A stretch of DNA of 64,000 bases from Pseudidiomarina halophila (GCF_003987215.1 NZ_PIPW01000003.1:124001-188000), one strand, 5' to 3'. Positions 27,253 through 37,093 are shown, counted from the first letter of the stretch. Notes: generated by a model from the letters alone, not told the origin. Numbers and translations are program-made.

Positions 27253-28282
27253 CTACACCAGCAACAACGCCACGCCAGCCACATAAAGCACGATAAGCAA
27301 CACACTCTCCAGGCCAATACCTGCCGGGCCTTTGCGCTGCCGACGGATAAGTCCCATCATCAATACCGCCGACATGAGCAGGGTCAGACTGACCCAGAAA
27401 ACGGTGTCGTCGCTCATGGCGTGGTAGATCGAGCCATCGCGGTAGGCGACGTCGGAGGCTGCGGTAAACAGGGTGTCATAGGCGTTGCCACCGATAATGC
27501 CGCCAACGGCCAGGGTCAGAGCGCCGCGACGCACTGCGGCTACCGAGGTGACCAGTTCAGGAATAGAGGTGCTGACGGCGGTTAATAGCACGCCCACCAG
27601 AGTATGTGTCGCGCCGGTTCGGGCAGCAATAACCGTCGCACTCGGTTCCAGCATATAGCCGGCCAAACCCAGAATAACGAAGAGCACGAGAAACTCGACC
27701 CAGAGGCGACCCAACGAAGGCATGAGGTTAACATCGTCGGGTTGATCTTCGCGAGTTTCGCTGGTGTGGGTCGGAGTCCACATGGGTGCGTGGTGGGCGC
27801 GCTGCACCAGATGAATTCCCATCGCATAGGCAATAAACATCAGCGGAGTCACAGGATGGACTCCCCATAGGGTGACATCCGGTAACAGCGGTGCCATTAA
27901 AATAATTGAGAGCAGAGCGATGAGCAGCCCATTCTGCATCATGTTTGGTTCGGATGCAGCAGCATGTTCAAGGTTGGCGCGACGATAGGTCAGATCAGCT
28001 ATTGCCAGAAAAAAGGTCTGTACTGCAATGCCGCCGAGGGCATTACTCACGGCTAGCTCAGCGTGACCATTCCACGCCGCGGTCACCGACAGTACCGAAC
28101 CGCCAATTGATGTAGTTGCGCCAAGCAATACGGCGCCCGCGGCTGCTTTCCCCGATGCCCGTGCGATCAGCAAGCTGGTCAACAATACGGGTAAGCCGGG
28201 TGCCGGCAACCGCAATCACCAGAGCGAGAATGGCAAATAGGATTAAACCTTGCAGTAACGTCCAGTTCTCAGGGTTCAACAA
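27253..28282 (-). pseudogene. Ca2+:cation antiporter (CaCA family), frameshifted
   Basis: Two frames together make one protein of ~342 residues. The first 45 codons from TTG 28282 (GLILFAILALVIAVAGTRLT…LADRTGIGE) are in one frame; the rest (AAAGAVLLGATTSIGGSVLSV to the stop at 27253) is in the next. The shift falls in a three-base T run on the plus strand at 28147–28149. Removing one base restores TGIGEAAAGAVLLGATTS, the usual alpha-1 repeat of Na+/Ca2+ exchangers. The alpha-2 repeat (TAVSTSIPELVTSVAAVRRG, GGIIGGNAYDTLF) is intact. Otherwise ~10 membrane segments, all well preserved. It is either a recent inactivation or a sequencing error. Confidence 0.85.
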
Positions 28283-28437
28283 CGACCCTTTTCTCCTTCA
28301 CAGCGACTGATGACTGGATTATAGCCAGCTGAATCAACGGATCAAAGTCAGCATGGAGTCGTTGCGGTCACTTGCCCCTCCGATTGCCCTTTCGGTCGCC
28401 AGCGCGTTGACATCCCGCGCCACAAGGGTTATCAAGG

Positions 28438-28476
28438 CTAGATAACTCTAGATAACTCTAGATAACTCTAGATAAC
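28438..28476. repeat. Tandem 10-bp repeat before the DUF885 gene
   Basis: CTAGATAACT is repeated three times (28438–28467) and followed by CTAGATAAC (28468–28476). It ends 16 bases before the ATG at 28493, and the ribosome site (GGAAAG) follows it. Loss or gain of a unit would move any upstream promoter by one helical turn. Confidence 0.95.
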
Positions 28477-28492
28477 GACAGGAAAGAGAACT

Positions 28493-30361
28493 ATGTTTGA
28501 ATATAAACGCATCGCGCTAGCAGTCTCGCTAGTGTTAATGACGAGCGCATGCTCAGAAGCCCCAAAAGAAGACGCCACTACTGCCGCAGAAACCACGCAA
28601 ACTGCAGCTGCTGAAGCAAGCACTCAGCAAGACACACAGCAAACAGAGTCGGAAAAAGCCAATGAGCTGTTTGAAGACATTTTCATGCAAAGTGTTATGC
28701 GCAGCCCGATGTTTCAGTCGTACCTTGGCATCGAAGAAGATCAGGACAAGTGGGACGATATCTCTGAAGAGCGCGCTCAGGAAGATTTAGCCCTGCAAAA
28801 AGAAAACCTCGCCAAGGTCATGGCCATTGACGAATCTAAGCTCAATGAACAGACCCGCATCAGCTGGATGTTGATGAAACAGCAGCTTGAACACGACATC
28901 GAAGACTTCAAATGGCGTCATCACAACTACCCTGTGAACCAGATGTTCGGCATGCACTCAAGCGTTGCTTCGTTGCTTATCAACCAGCACGGTATCGACG
29001 AAGTAGACGATGCAGAAGACTACATCGCCCGTCTGAATGGTTTACCAGGTTTGTTTGACCAGTTAGCAGAGAACCTGCGCCTGCGCGCTGAAAAAGGCAT
29101 AATTGCACCGAAGTTTGTCTACCCTTATGTGATTAGCGACAGTAAGAACATCATTACCGGTGCGCCTTTTGATGATGGCGAAGCCAGCGCATTGTGGGCA
29201 GATTTCACCAAAAAAGTGGCTGAGCTTGATATTGATGAGAGCCAGTACAATGAACTGATGAGCGCGGCTGAGCAGGCGATGTTGCAATCGGTCAAGCCAG
29301 CATTTGAAAACCTGATTGCTGTGGTCGAAGATCTTGAAGAGCAAGCGACCACCAAAGATGGTGCCTGGAAATTGCCTAATGGTGAAGCTTTCTACAATAA
29401 CGCACTGAAGCGCACAACGACGACTGACTTAACAGCCGATGAAATCCACGAGATTGGCCTGAGCGAAGTCGAGCGGATCCACGACGAAATGCGCGTGATC
29501 ATGGAAAAAGTAGGCTTCGAAGGCACCTTGCAGGAATTCTTCGTGCACATGCGTAACAACGAAGACTTTATCTACCCGTCGACGCCAGAAGGTCGCAAGC
29601 GCTATATGGATGAGGCCACTGCTTTCATCGACAGCATGCGCGGTCGTCTTGACGAGCTGTTCCTGACCAAGCCTGAAGCCGACATGATCGTCAAAGCGGT
29701 GGAACCTTTCCGTGAAAAATCTGCCGGTAAAGCTTTCTATCAGCAACCGTCAATGGATGGTACCCGCCCAGGTATTTACTACGCGAACCTGTATGACATG
29801 GCGGCCATGCCGACCTATCAGATGGAAGCGCTGGCTTACCATGAAGGTATTCCAGGTCACCACATGCAGATCGCCATTCAGCAAGAGCTGGAAGGTATTC
29901 CATCATTCCGTAAATTCGGCCGTTATACCGCTTACTCTGAAGGTTGGGGTCTGTACACCGAGTTTCTGCCAAAAGAGTACGGTTTTTATGAAGACCCTTA
30001 CTCAGACTTCGGCCGCTTAGCTATGGAACTATGGCGCGCAGTACGTCTGGTCGTCGATACCGGTATCCATGACAAGAAATGGACCCGTGAAGAAGGTATC
30101 GATTTCTACGTGACGAACACGCCAAACGCGAAATCCGATGCAGTGAAAATGGTTGAGCGTCATATCGTTATGCCAGGCCAGGCGACTGCCTATAAAATTG
30201 GTATGAACAAGATCCTTGAGCTGCGTGAGAAAGCGAAAGCTGAGCTGGGCGACAAGTTCGATATTCGTGAATTCCACGATGTCGTACTCCGCAATGGTCC
30301 GGTACCGCTGAATATTCTTGAGCAGTTCGTTAACGATTACATTGCTGAAAAGAAAAGCTAA
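28493..30361 (+). CDS. DUF885 family lipoprotein, probable zinc peptidase
   Basis: 622 residues. Lipobox LMTSAC near residue 20 implies a lipid-anchored envelope protein; the next ~40 residues are a T/A/E/Q-rich linker. DUF885 domain fills the rest. The zinc-site motif HEGIPGHHMQ (about residue 455) and the later glutamate segment AYSEGWGLYTE are intact, as are KSDAVKMVERHIVMPGQATAYKIG and the C-terminal FHDVVLRNGPVPL. DUF885 enzymes look like M32/M2-type metallopeptidases acting on peptides, fitting the peptide-based lifestyle of Idiomarina-like marine bacteria (inference). Ends with a strong terminator. Confidence 0.88.
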   Translation: MFEYKRIALAVSLVLMTSACSEAPKEDATTAAETTQTAAAEASTQQDTQQTESEKANELFEDIFMQSVMRSPMFQSYLGIEEDQDKWDDISEERAQEDLALQKENLAKVMAIDESKLNEQTRISWMLMKQQLEHDIEDFKWRHHNYPVNQMFGMHSSVASLLINQHGIDEVDDAEDYIARLNGLPGLFDQLAENLRLRAEKGIIAPKFVYPYVISDSKNIITGAPFDDGEASALWADFTKKVAELDIDESQYNELMSAAEQAMLQSVKPAFENLIAVVEDLEEQATTKDGAWKLPNGEAFYNNALKRTTTTDLTADEIHEIGLSEVERIHDEMRVIMEKVGFEGTLQEFFVHMRNNEDFIYPSTPEGRKRYMDEATAFIDSMRGRLDELFLTKPEADMIVKAVEPFREKSAGKAFYQQPSMDGTRPGIYYANLYDMAAMPTYQMEALAYHEGIPGHHMQIAIQQELEGIPSFRKFGRYTAYSEGWGLYTEFLPKEYGFYEDPYSDFGRLAMELWRAVRLVVDTGIHDKKWTREEGIDFYVTNTPNAKSDAVKMVERHIVMPGQATAYKIGMNKILELREKAKAELGDKFDIREFHDVVLRNGPVPLNILEQFVNDYIAEKKS

Positions 30362-30386
30362 TCGCCTGATCTGAACCGAAAACAGA

Positions 30387-30424
30387 AGCCGCACAGCGTT
30401 TCACAACCTGTGCGGCTTTTTTTT
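30387..30424 (+). terminator. Rho-independent terminator after the DUF885 gene
   Basis: AGCCGCACAG (30387–30396) pairs with CTGTGCGGCT (30408–30417), a perfect 10-bp stem with an 11-base loop, followed by a run of T to 30424. It separates the DUF885 gene from the TonB receptor operon. Confidence 0.9.
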
Positions 30425-30438
30425 GCTCTTTATGGTAT

Positions 30439-30453
30439 TGCGAACCATTCGCA
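30439..30453. promoter_or_regulatory. Fur-like palindrome upstream of TonB receptor
   Basis: TGCGAA-CCA-TTCGCA is a perfect 6-3-6 inverted repeat, extended by ATTTGCATT. It resembles Fur boxes built on TGMGAA-type half sites and lies 58 bases before the receptor gene, where iron repression would act. Confidence 0.6.
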
Positions 30454-30510
30454 TTTGCATTAAGATCCCCCGCATTATTTATTTAGAACAATGCCGATGA
30501 GGATCTTGTT

Positions 30511-32658
30511 GTGAAAATGCTGTCTCGTGTTGCTGTAGCCGTTAGTCTCGCCCTCACCCCCCAAGCGTTCGCAGTGGAAATGCAAACCATCGAAGCTATG
30601 GAGCGTCTGGAAATTCGTGGCGAACAGCAAAGTGGCTATTTATCGAAGGAACAACAGTCTGCTTCAAGACTGGAACTTAGCATCAAAGAAACCCCGCAAT
30701 CTGTGACCGTCATCACTGCGGAGAAAATGAAAGATTTTGCGCTTAACGATCTTAACAGTGCACTGGAAAATTCAGCCACCATTAACGTTGAGCAAGTAGA
30801 AAGCGACCGCACTTACTTCACCTCTCGCGGTTTTGCCGTCAATAACTTCCAAATCGACGGCCTGGGGCTGCCCCTGATCAACGACAACACCCACGGTCGC
30901 GTCGATGCAGCTTTATATGAGCGGATTGAAATTGTCCATGGCGCCAATGGTGTGATGACTGGTATCGGTAGTCCTTCAGCGACGGTCAACCTGGTACGCA
31001 AGCGTCCGAAGAGCGAAACTCAGGGTTACGTAAGCGCAACTGCAGGTTCATGGAGCAGCTTCCGTTTAGAAGGTGACTACTCAGTCGTAGTAAACGATGC
31101 GTTCCGCGTGCGCGCCGTGGTTGTTGCCGATGATCGCGAATCTTACCTTGACCGCTACGCCAACAAGAGCCAGGTATTTTATGCGGTGGCTGACTATGCA
31201 CCAACCAACAACACCCTGATCACCTTCGGTCATAGTGAGACCAACAGCGAAACCGACGGTAACCTGTGGGGCGCATTGACCCTTTATTATGGCGATGGCA
31301 CACCAACTAATTTCGACCGTAGCACCAACATTGCTGCGGACTGGTCTGAGTGGAACGTTAAAGAAAGCCGCAGTTTCATCGATCTTGAAACTGCCCTGAA
31401 CGACCACTGGAGCCTGCGCGTTGCTTACAACCGCGTGCGTACCGATGAAGACAGCCATTTGTTCTACACCTATCTGGCTGACCCAGCTGCTGGTCTAGAT
31501 CCGGAAACGGGTCTGGGTCTGATCGGCTACGCCAGTGAGTACGACCTGGATGATAAACAAGATACGATTGATGCCTACGTCAACGGCAACTTCAGCGCCT
31601 TTGGTCAGGAGCACCAGGTGGTTGTAGGTGCCAGCTACGCACGTCTGGACTACATCGACACAAGCTTGTATGACTTCCACACCGGCAATGGTTTCCCGGC
31701 GCTACCAGCGTTAGAAGACTGGAACGGTAATACACCGTTCCCGGAATTCACTGATGGTTTGACCGGTAGTACTATCGACAATACCCAACGGGCAGTTTAC
31801 GCTCAGGCACGCTTCTCGCTGACCGATGATCTCAAAGTCCTTGCCGGCGGTCGTTACAATAATTTTGAAACCCAAGGCTTTGGCTACGGCGTGGATAACT
31901 CGCGCGACGAAAGTAAATTCGTACCTTACTTTGGTTTAACCTACGCCCTGACTGATGCGGTAACGGCCTATGGTTCTTACACCGAAACCTTCATGGCCCA
32001 GAATTTACGCGACGAAAACTTCGAACGCTTGCCAGCATTAACCGGCAAAAGCAGCGAAGTCGGTTTTAAAGCTGATTTATTCGATGGTGGCGCATTGTTG
32101 TCTGCAGCGTACTTCAATGTACAGCAGGAGAACTTAGGTGTCGGCGCAGGCGAGTCTGTGAACCCTGAAACAGGTGTGCCAGAGCCGGTTTACCGTGCAG
32201 TTGATGGTATCGAAAGTAAAGGTTTCGAGGTGGAGCTTGCTGGTGAAATCCTCCCTGGTTTACAAGGCAACGTAGCTGTTACCTCGTTTCAAATTGACGG
32301 CGACCAACTGGTTGAAGATTACACCCCGGAAAACTTATTCCGCAGTTCACTGACCTACCGCCCGGCGGCGATGGACAAGTTGAAACTGGGTGCGACTTAC
32401 ATCTGGCAGGACAAAATCTCTCGCGTACAAGGTACCGTGGGGCCGTCTTATGCCAACGCCGGTGAAACCATTGTTACCACTCAGGACGCCTATGGCCGCT
32501 TGAACCTGATGGCCAGCTATCAGGTGAATGACGCGGTGTTAGTAAGTGTGAACGTTAACAATGCTACCGATGAAAAGTACCTGAACAGCTTGTTGTGGGC
32601 ACAAGGGTATTACGGTGCTGAGCGTAACTTCTCGGCGAACTTGACCTACGCATTTTAA
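30511..32658 (+). CDS. TonB-dependent siderophore receptor
   Basis: 715 residues from a GTG. Signal peptide ends AFA near residue 22. The plug domain follows (about 45–165): IKETPQSVTVITAEKMKDF, FTSRGFAVNNFQIDGLGLP, ERIEIVHGANGVMTGIGSPSATVNLVRKRP, all standard for ferric-siderophore receptors of the FhuA/FpvA group. A 22-strand barrel occupies the rest, ending NFSANLTYAF with a C-terminal Phe. The ligand cannot be told from sequence. A PepSY membrane protein follows 17 bases later; together they take up siderophore iron and probably reduce or release it. Likely Fur-regulated. Confidence 0.95.
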   Translation: MKMLSRVAVAVSLALTPQAFAVEMQTIEAMERLEIRGEQQSGYLSKEQQSASRLELSIKETPQSVTVITAEKMKDFALNDLNSALENSATINVEQVESDRTYFTSRGFAVNNFQIDGLGLPLINDNTHGRVDAALYERIEIVHGANGVMTGIGSPSATVNLVRKRPKSETQGYVSATAGSWSSFRLEGDYSVVVNDAFRVRAVVVADDRESYLDRYANKSQVFYAVADYAPTNNTLITFGHSETNSETDGNLWGALTLYYGDGTPTNFDRSTNIAADWSEWNVKESRSFIDLETALNDHWSLRVAYNRVRTDEDSHLFYTYLADPAAGLDPETGLGLIGYASEYDLDDKQDTIDAYVNGNFSAFGQEHQVVVGASYARLDYIDTSLYDFHTGNGFPALPALEDWNGNTPFPEFTDGLTGSTIDNTQRAVYAQARFSLTDDLKVLAGGRYNNFETQGFGYGVDNSRDESKFVPYFGLTYALTDAVTAYGSYTETFMAQNLRDENFERLPALTGKSSEVGFKADLFDGGALLSAAYFNVQQENLGVGAGESVNPETGVPEPVYRAVDGIESKGFEVELAGEILPGLQGNVAVTSFQIDGDQLVEDYTPENLFRSSLTYRPAAMDKLKLGATYIWQDKISRVQGTVGPSYANAGETIVTTQDAYGRLNLMASYQVNDAVLVSVNVNNATDEKYLNSLLWAQGYYGAERNFSANLTYAF

Positions 32659-32675
32659 GGACAAATCATACCGCT

Positions 32676-33803
32676 ATGAGCATGCGTAAATCACTGCACA
32701 AGTGGCATGGCTGGATGGGGATCATTTTTATGATCCCCTTTCTGCTTATTTGCCTGACCGGAAGTATTCTGGTTTTCAAAAAAGAAATCGACAGCGTACT
32801 ACTGCCGGAAGTTGCGACCCTTGCACCTTCTACAGCGCCACGCTTGCCCCTTGATACGTTAAAAGATCGGGTCAATGAACAGCTGCCAAATTATGAAATT
32901 GGTAGCTGGGAAATTTTCCCGGCCGGTCACGACGAAGCTGATCGCGTGTTCATGATTAAAGAAGGCACGGATATCTGGCATAAGGTTCATTTGAACCCTT
33001 ACACCGGGGAGCTGCAAAGCCAGCCCACTGAACCCAGTCATTATCTGACCGACTGGCTGGTGGAGCTGCATTACACCCTGTTATTAAATGACCTGGAATG
33101 GCTTGATTTCAGTTTCGCCACTGAACATTTAGGTCTACTCATAGGTTTTACGCTAGGTCTGTTTTTACTGTTTATGGGCATATCGGGTCTGATTATTTAC
33201 CGCCGTTTCTGGGCGCGTTTTTTCACCCTGCGCTGGAACCAGCGTATGTTGGTCGTGTTCAGCGATCTGCATAAAATGGCCGGCACTTTTGCTTCGCCAG
33301 TGTTGCTGGTGCTGGGTATCACCGGCGTCTATTACAACGGACTGATTTTCTACGAAGAGTGGACCGAGCATGGTGGCGGTCAGGAGCATCACATCATGAC
33401 CGAGCGCTTGTACAGCGACCAGGTCAATATCGACGAGCTGGTGGCCGACAGTCGCGAACGCATTGATGGCTTCAAACCAACATTCTTGCTGTTTCCATTT
33501 GAGCCAGCGTTGCCATTTACCGTATTTGGCCGTGCGCCAACGGATAATCCGCTGTTGAGCAATTACGGTAGCGTTTCCAATTATGATGCCTTCAGCGGTG
33601 AGTACCTCAGCACTTACAACCTGAATGAGCAGGGCGTGGGGATGAAAACCCTGGATTCCTTCCGCCGCCTGCACTTCGGCACCTGGGGCGGTCTGCCGGT
33701 GAAGATTTTGTATAGTTTCGTCGGTGTACTACCCTTACTGTTAGCCATCACCGGCACCTATATCTGGTTGCAGCGCCGCAATAAGCGGGCAAGGCGACGC
33801 TGA
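32676..33803 (+). CDS. PepSY-associated TM protein, probable siderophore ferric reductase
   Basis: 375 residues. It begins RKSLHKWHGWMGIIFMIPF, with the first of four TM segments carrying the conserved HxWxG histidine. TM2 and TM3 are near 148–172 and 195–225 (SDLHKMAGTFASPVLLVLGITG), and TM4 is near 340–365 (KILYSFVGVLPLLLAITGTYIWLQ). The PepSY-like segments lie between, and the late motif FRRLHFGTWGGLP supplies another histidine. Membrane proteins of this kind behind TonB receptors (FpvG/FsrB-like) are linked to reducing ferric siderophores in the periplasm. Co-transcribed with the receptor. Confidence 0.88.
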   Translation: MSMRKSLHKWHGWMGIIFMIPFLLICLTGSILVFKKEIDSVLLPEVATLAPSTAPRLPLDTLKDRVNEQLPNYEIGSWEIFPAGHDEADRVFMIKEGTDIWHKVHLNPYTGELQSQPTEPSHYLTDWLVELHYTLLLNDLEWLDFSFATEHLGLLIGFTLGLFLLFMGISGLIIYRRFWARFFTLRWNQRMLVVFSDLHKMAGTFASPVLLVLGITGVYYNGLIFYEEWTEHGGGQEHHIMTERLYSDQVNIDELVADSRERIDGFKPTFLLFPFEPALPFTVFGRAPTDNPLLSNYGSVSNYDAFSGEYLSTYNLNEQGVGMKTLDSFRRLHFGTWGGLPVKILYSFVGVLPLLLAITGTYIWLQRRNKRARRR

Positions 33804-33894
33804 GGTTAGAAAACAGGCACACTTTGTAAGTCACGTGCTAATCTTAATGTCAGCTAATTGTTATTTCCGCCATTTTGGCGAGTGGAGCTTAACC

Positions 33895-34266
33895 ATGAAC
33901 TTAGGTGCATTTTCAGTAAGTCTGGCAGTAAAAGACATAAACGCGTCGGTCGAGTTTTATAAAAAGCTTGGCTTCGAGCCGCTCGTTGATTTGACAGCGC
34001 AGGGCTGGGCCATAGTGAAGAACGGCGACCATGTGATCGGCCTGTTCCAGGGCATGATTGACGAGACTATTCTCACCTTTAACCCGGGCTGGGATCAGTC
34101 GGGGCAGAACGCCTCCGAGTTCACCGATATCCGTGAACTCGAACGGCAACTGAAAGCCGCTGATATTGAGGTTTTTAACGCGAACTTAGATGGCCCTGAC
34201 AGCCGCGGCAGTTTGATGATCCGCGACCCTGATGGCAATGCGATTTTGTTGGACCAGCATCGGTGA
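33895..34266 (+). CDS. VOC superfamily (glyoxalase/bleomycin resistance-like) protein
   Basis: 123 residues from ATG 33895, chosen for GGAG 9 bases upstream; longer readings add unrelated sequence. Two beta-alpha-beta-beta-beta modules are visible: FSVSLAVKDINASVEFYKKLGFE at the start and DSRGSLMIRDPDGNAILLDQ at the end. The latter is the usual metal-side motif, but the substrate and even the metal are not predictable. Stand-alone gene. Confidence 0.88.
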   Translation: MNLGAFSVSLAVKDINASVEFYKKLGFEPLVDLTAQGWAIVKNGDHVIGLFQGMIDETILTFNPGWDQSGQNASEFTDIRELERQLKAADIEVFNANLDGPDSRGSLMIRDPDGNAILLDQHR

Positions 34267-34325
34267 GGGGGGCTTAACTAATCGTTGGGGAATGTCGCTT
34301 TTTTCATGTTCGGCACATCGCAAGC

Positions 34326-34604
34326 TCACCCGCGCGACAACACCTTAATCAAGTGCCACCCGAACTTGGTCTTCACGGGGCCGTGAACTTCCAAAGTGGG
34401 TTTGCCGAACACAACTTTATCGAAAGCGGGTACCATTTGCCCGCGGCGGAATTCGCCGAGATCGCCGCCTTTCTTGCCTGAGGGGCAGAGTGAGTGCTTA
34501 CGTGCGAGGTCGCCGAATTTTTTGCCAGCGGCGAGCTGCTTTTTTAAGTCAGTGGCTTCGGCTTCGGTCTTTACCAAAATGTGCAGGGCGTGGGCGCGTG
34601 CCAT
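34326..34604 (-). CDS. ppiC: Peptidyl-prolyl cis-trans isomerase C (parvulin)
   Basis: 92 residues from ATG 34604, same length as E. coli PpiC (93). It is a minimal cytoplasmic parvulin. All landmarks are present: [50 protein letters not shown] and FGWHLIKVL. Upstream in-frame starts add a tail not seen in the family. It is downstream of the methyltransferase–HNH gene on the same strand. Confidence 0.97.
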   Translation of the reverse strand: MARAHALHILVKTEAEATDLKKQLAAGKKFGDLARKHSLCPSGKKGGDLGEFRRGQMVPAFDKVVFGKPTLEVHGPVKTKFGWHLIKVLSRG

Positions 34605-34660
34605 GAATGCCTCTCCTGTGTTGTGTCTGTCATGTCGTGTACAAAAGTAATGCTCAAAGG

Positions 34661-36313
34661 CTACCAATCTTCCAACTGCTGCAAGTGTTTGATGCGATCG
34701 CGTTGCAGGGCGAGTGCTTCGAACACGTCCGAGTAACTTTGATTGCGAGGCGACAGATTAGGTAAGGCGAAGTTGGCCTGAGTGAAGAACTCATTTTTGT
34801 AGTCCTCCCAGCCTTGCTGCCACCAATGCACAATAAACTCGCGTGATTGTAAGAGCTTGTGATTGGTGGGTAGTTTATCCGATTTTGCTGCATTGATGGC
34901 AGTTTTGGTCGGCAACAGGTTCCACAAATCATTGTTTGGCCAGCGGGCGAACGGGAAAGCATGATCAACGGCGTAGGCACGGTGCCTGATGGCGCTGCCG
35001 GACCAGCAACAGTGCACCTGATCTTCGGTCAGCAATGCTTCGACACGCTTGCGTACGCGGTTGGTGGTGCGCTCGGGGTTTTCCCATCTCAGCGCGTTAA
35101 GGTAGTCGACCTGCGAAAATGAGCGTTGCAGATTAAGTGAGTAGCTCGCCATCAGATGGCTCCACTCGTTAACGAGAGCCGGTTCAATCCAGACGCTGAA
35201 ACGCGATAACGCGTCCCAGATACTGCGCGGGACGTAGAAGATACCCAGTGACTTCAGGAAATCATAATCTAGCACGAGAGGCTCGCTGGGCTTGCGCGTG
35301 CGTCGCAATTCGACCTGAAAGACTTCGGTTTCGGTACCCGGCAAGGTGATGTATTTGGCGGGCATGTTCTTAATGGTCGCGGCGATATCTTTCAGGGTAC
35401 GGTAGACGTTGTTGCTGGTGACAGGGTCGAAATAACAGGCGCCAATGTAAAAATCGTTAGCGGTGAAAGACTTTAAGGTCAGCCAGCCATCTTCTTTAAC
35501 GAAACCAAGACCCTTGCTACTGCTGCTTTGTTGTATTTCGTATTGATCGACTAACGGCTTATAAAGTTTCAACCAATAAAGCGCGACCAGGCCCATAGGC
35601 AGAGTCACAGTAGTTTCGGTTTGTTCCAGTACCGCACCGGGGTGTCCTTCGGCGATGCGCAATAAGGTACGCAGCAACGCAACTTTGTAGGTTGATGCCT
35701 TACTATCGTTGATCACGATATTACGAATCAGCGGAAATGCGCCGGTGCCGTCATCTGGCAAGGTGAGCAATACGGTTTGCCGTGATGAGGCATCATCGCG
35801 GTTGGCGAGCAGTTTGTAGGTCAGTCCCTGCTGCTGGGCGAATTGCGCGAGCTCATCTGCATGCTCATCCGGGCTATCGCTACCAGGCAGCGAGACGACC
35901 ATTTTGCCGTTGGGCTTGAGTAGCGAGCTAAGTTTGCGGAAACTGCGTTGCCGCGCGGACGATGGTACGTCCATCCATGCAGCGCCAAGCAAAACCAGAT
36001 CGAATTTGGTTTGCAGTTTGTGTACATGGGTGAGTTCGGGCAGGCTGTCGTCCATCCAATGGATTGGTTGTCCCGCGCCATAGTGTTGAGCTTGCTCGCG
36101 AATGCCGGCGTCAGATTCCACAGCGATGACGCTTAAACCTTTGCTGGCCAAAAAGCGCGCGTCGCGGCCTGAGCCTGCGCCCACATCAAGGGCCATGCCT
36201 TCGCTCGGAATAAGCTCAAGCCAGTCGCGATGCACCTGTTCAAATTCAAGGCTGTCGCACTGCTCGGTAAGTTGTTCCGCATTGAGGCTGTAGTAGGTAA
36301 TGTTGTCGTCCAT
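34661..36313 (-). CDS. Fusion of SAM methyltransferase and HNH nuclease domains
   Basis: 550 residues from ATG 36313 (a TTG nine codons earlier is possible). Residues ~1–175 are a class I methyltransferase: motif [17 protein letters not shown], then [17 protein letters not shown] and [15 protein letters not shown] middle region (about 195–430) begins [16 protein letters not shown] and [17 protein letters not shown], wording I associate with HNH nuclease proteins. The C-terminal HNH block is around residue 440–475: [17 protein letters not shown], then [23 protein letters not shown]. The combination is unusual. Roles in modifying and cutting nucleic acid, such as anti-phage defence, are possible but unproven. 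No other defence gene is adjacent. Confidence 0.8.
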   Translation of the reverse strand: MDDNITYYSLNAEQLTEQCDSLEFEQVHRDWLELIPSEGMALDVGAGSGRDARFLASKGLSVIAVESDAGIREQAQHYGAGQPIHWMDDSLPELTHVHKLQTKFDLVLLGAAWMDVPSSARQRSFRKLSSLLKPNGKMVVSLPGSDSPDEHADELAQFAQQQGLTYKLLANRDDASSRQTVLLTLPDDGTGAFPLIRNIVINDSKASTYKVALLRTLLRIAEGHPGAVLEQTETTVTLPMGLVALYWLKLYKPLVDQYEIQQSSSSKGLGFVKEDGWLTLKSFTANDFYIGACYFDPVTSNNVYRTLKDIAATIKNMPAKYITLPGTETEVFQVELRRTRKPSEPLVLDYDFLKSLGIFYVPRSIWDALSRFSVWIEPALVNEWSHLMASYSLNLQRSFSQVDYLNALRWENPERTTNRVRKRVEALLTEDQVHCCWSGSAIRHRAYAVDHAFPFARWPNNDLWNLLPTKTAINAAKSDKLPTNHKLLQSREFIVHWWQQGWEDYKNEFFTQANFALPNLSPRNQSYSDVFEALALQRDRIKHLQQLEDW

Positions 36314-36428
36314 CCCTCGACGTTTTCTCTTCTTTTTCAAACAAATGTTGTATGAATAAGCCCCACTATAATTGCTTTTTTGTACAATGGCATCTTTCAG
36401 TCAGGGCATTTTGGGTGAGGAGCCAACA

Positions 36429-36884
36429 ATGTTATTAAAAAAATCTGCAATCGATGCTATGCCGGGTGAGAACAAAACGCATTTTCTCAATGCCAATGCG
36501 CAGCGTTTGAACAAGTCGTTGGGCGACGCTACGGGCATGAAGTCGATGGGGATTCATTTGATTACGGTGGAGCCAGGGCGTGATTCGACCGAGCACCATT
36601 TTCATCATTTTGAAGAAGAAGCGATTTACGTGCTGTCGGGCACTGGGGTTGTGACGGTCGGCGAGGAGCAGTTCGACATCGGCGCCGGTGATTTTATTGG
36701 CTGCCCGATTGACCATGTGCCGCACTCCATGCAGGCCACGGGTTCCGAGCCGCTGCAGTGTTTGGTGGTGGGCAATCGTTTGAATGCTGATGTCAGTGAT
36801 TATCCGCGTCAGGCGAAGCGTTTGTACCGGTATCCAAGCGGTTGGGATCTGGTGGATACTGCCGATGTGACCAATGTGAAGTGA
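36429..36884 (+). CDS. Cupin domain protein
   Basis: 151 residues from ATG 36429, chosen for GAGGAG 7 bases upstream. A single cupin-2 barrel: motif 1 PGRDSTEHHFHHFEEEAIYVLSG split across residues ~60–80 with the metal-binding histidines and glutamate, motif 2 GDFIGCPIDHVPHSM with the last histidine. A short C-terminal tail follows (DYPRQAKRLYRYPSGWDLVD). Similar small cupins bind metals and small ligands; the substrate is unknown. Divergent from the methyltransferase–HNH gene. Confidence 0.88.
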   Translation: MLLKKSAIDAMPGENKTHFLNANAQRLNKSLGDATGMKSMGIHLITVEPGRDSTEHHFHHFEEEAIYVLSGTGVVTVGEEQFDIGAGDFIGCPIDHVPHSMQATGSEPLQCLVVGNRLNADVSDYPRQAKRLYRYPSGWDLVDTADVTNVK

Positions 36885-36900
36885 TACAAATAGACGCCAC

Positions 36901-37093
36901 TCAGCGCTCGCCTAACACATCCGCAACAAACTCATCCGCAGTCGAATAGCTGCGCGGACCGTCGTTGCCGCGGCTGCCGTCTGCGCGGCATAAGGTCTCG
37001 GCAAGTCGATCAGTACGGCGGCGTGGTTTGGCTGGCGCAACCAGCGAGAAAGGTAGTAAAAACGATGAGGGCGGCAAAGATCCATTTAGTCAT
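36901..37093 (-). pseudogene. Small secreted protein, frameshifted
   Basis: From ATG 37093 the minus strand reads MTKWIFAALIV and then, in the original frame, stops after 27 codons. Dropping one T from the five-base run (plus-strand A at 37058–37062) gives a continuous 63-residue protein with a full signal peptide (AALIVLLPFSLVAPA) and a mature part RRTDRLAETLCRADG…SYSTADEFVADVLGER ending at TGA 36901–36903. The composition of the second part looks truly coding. No family recognised. This explains the otherwise empty 36885–37164 gap. Confidence 0.6.

Noticed and set aside
30864-30874. GGGGCTGCCCC inside the TonB receptor gene
   Set aside because: It encodes the normal plug-domain motif GLGLP and has no second arm or DnaA box, so it is likely coincidence.
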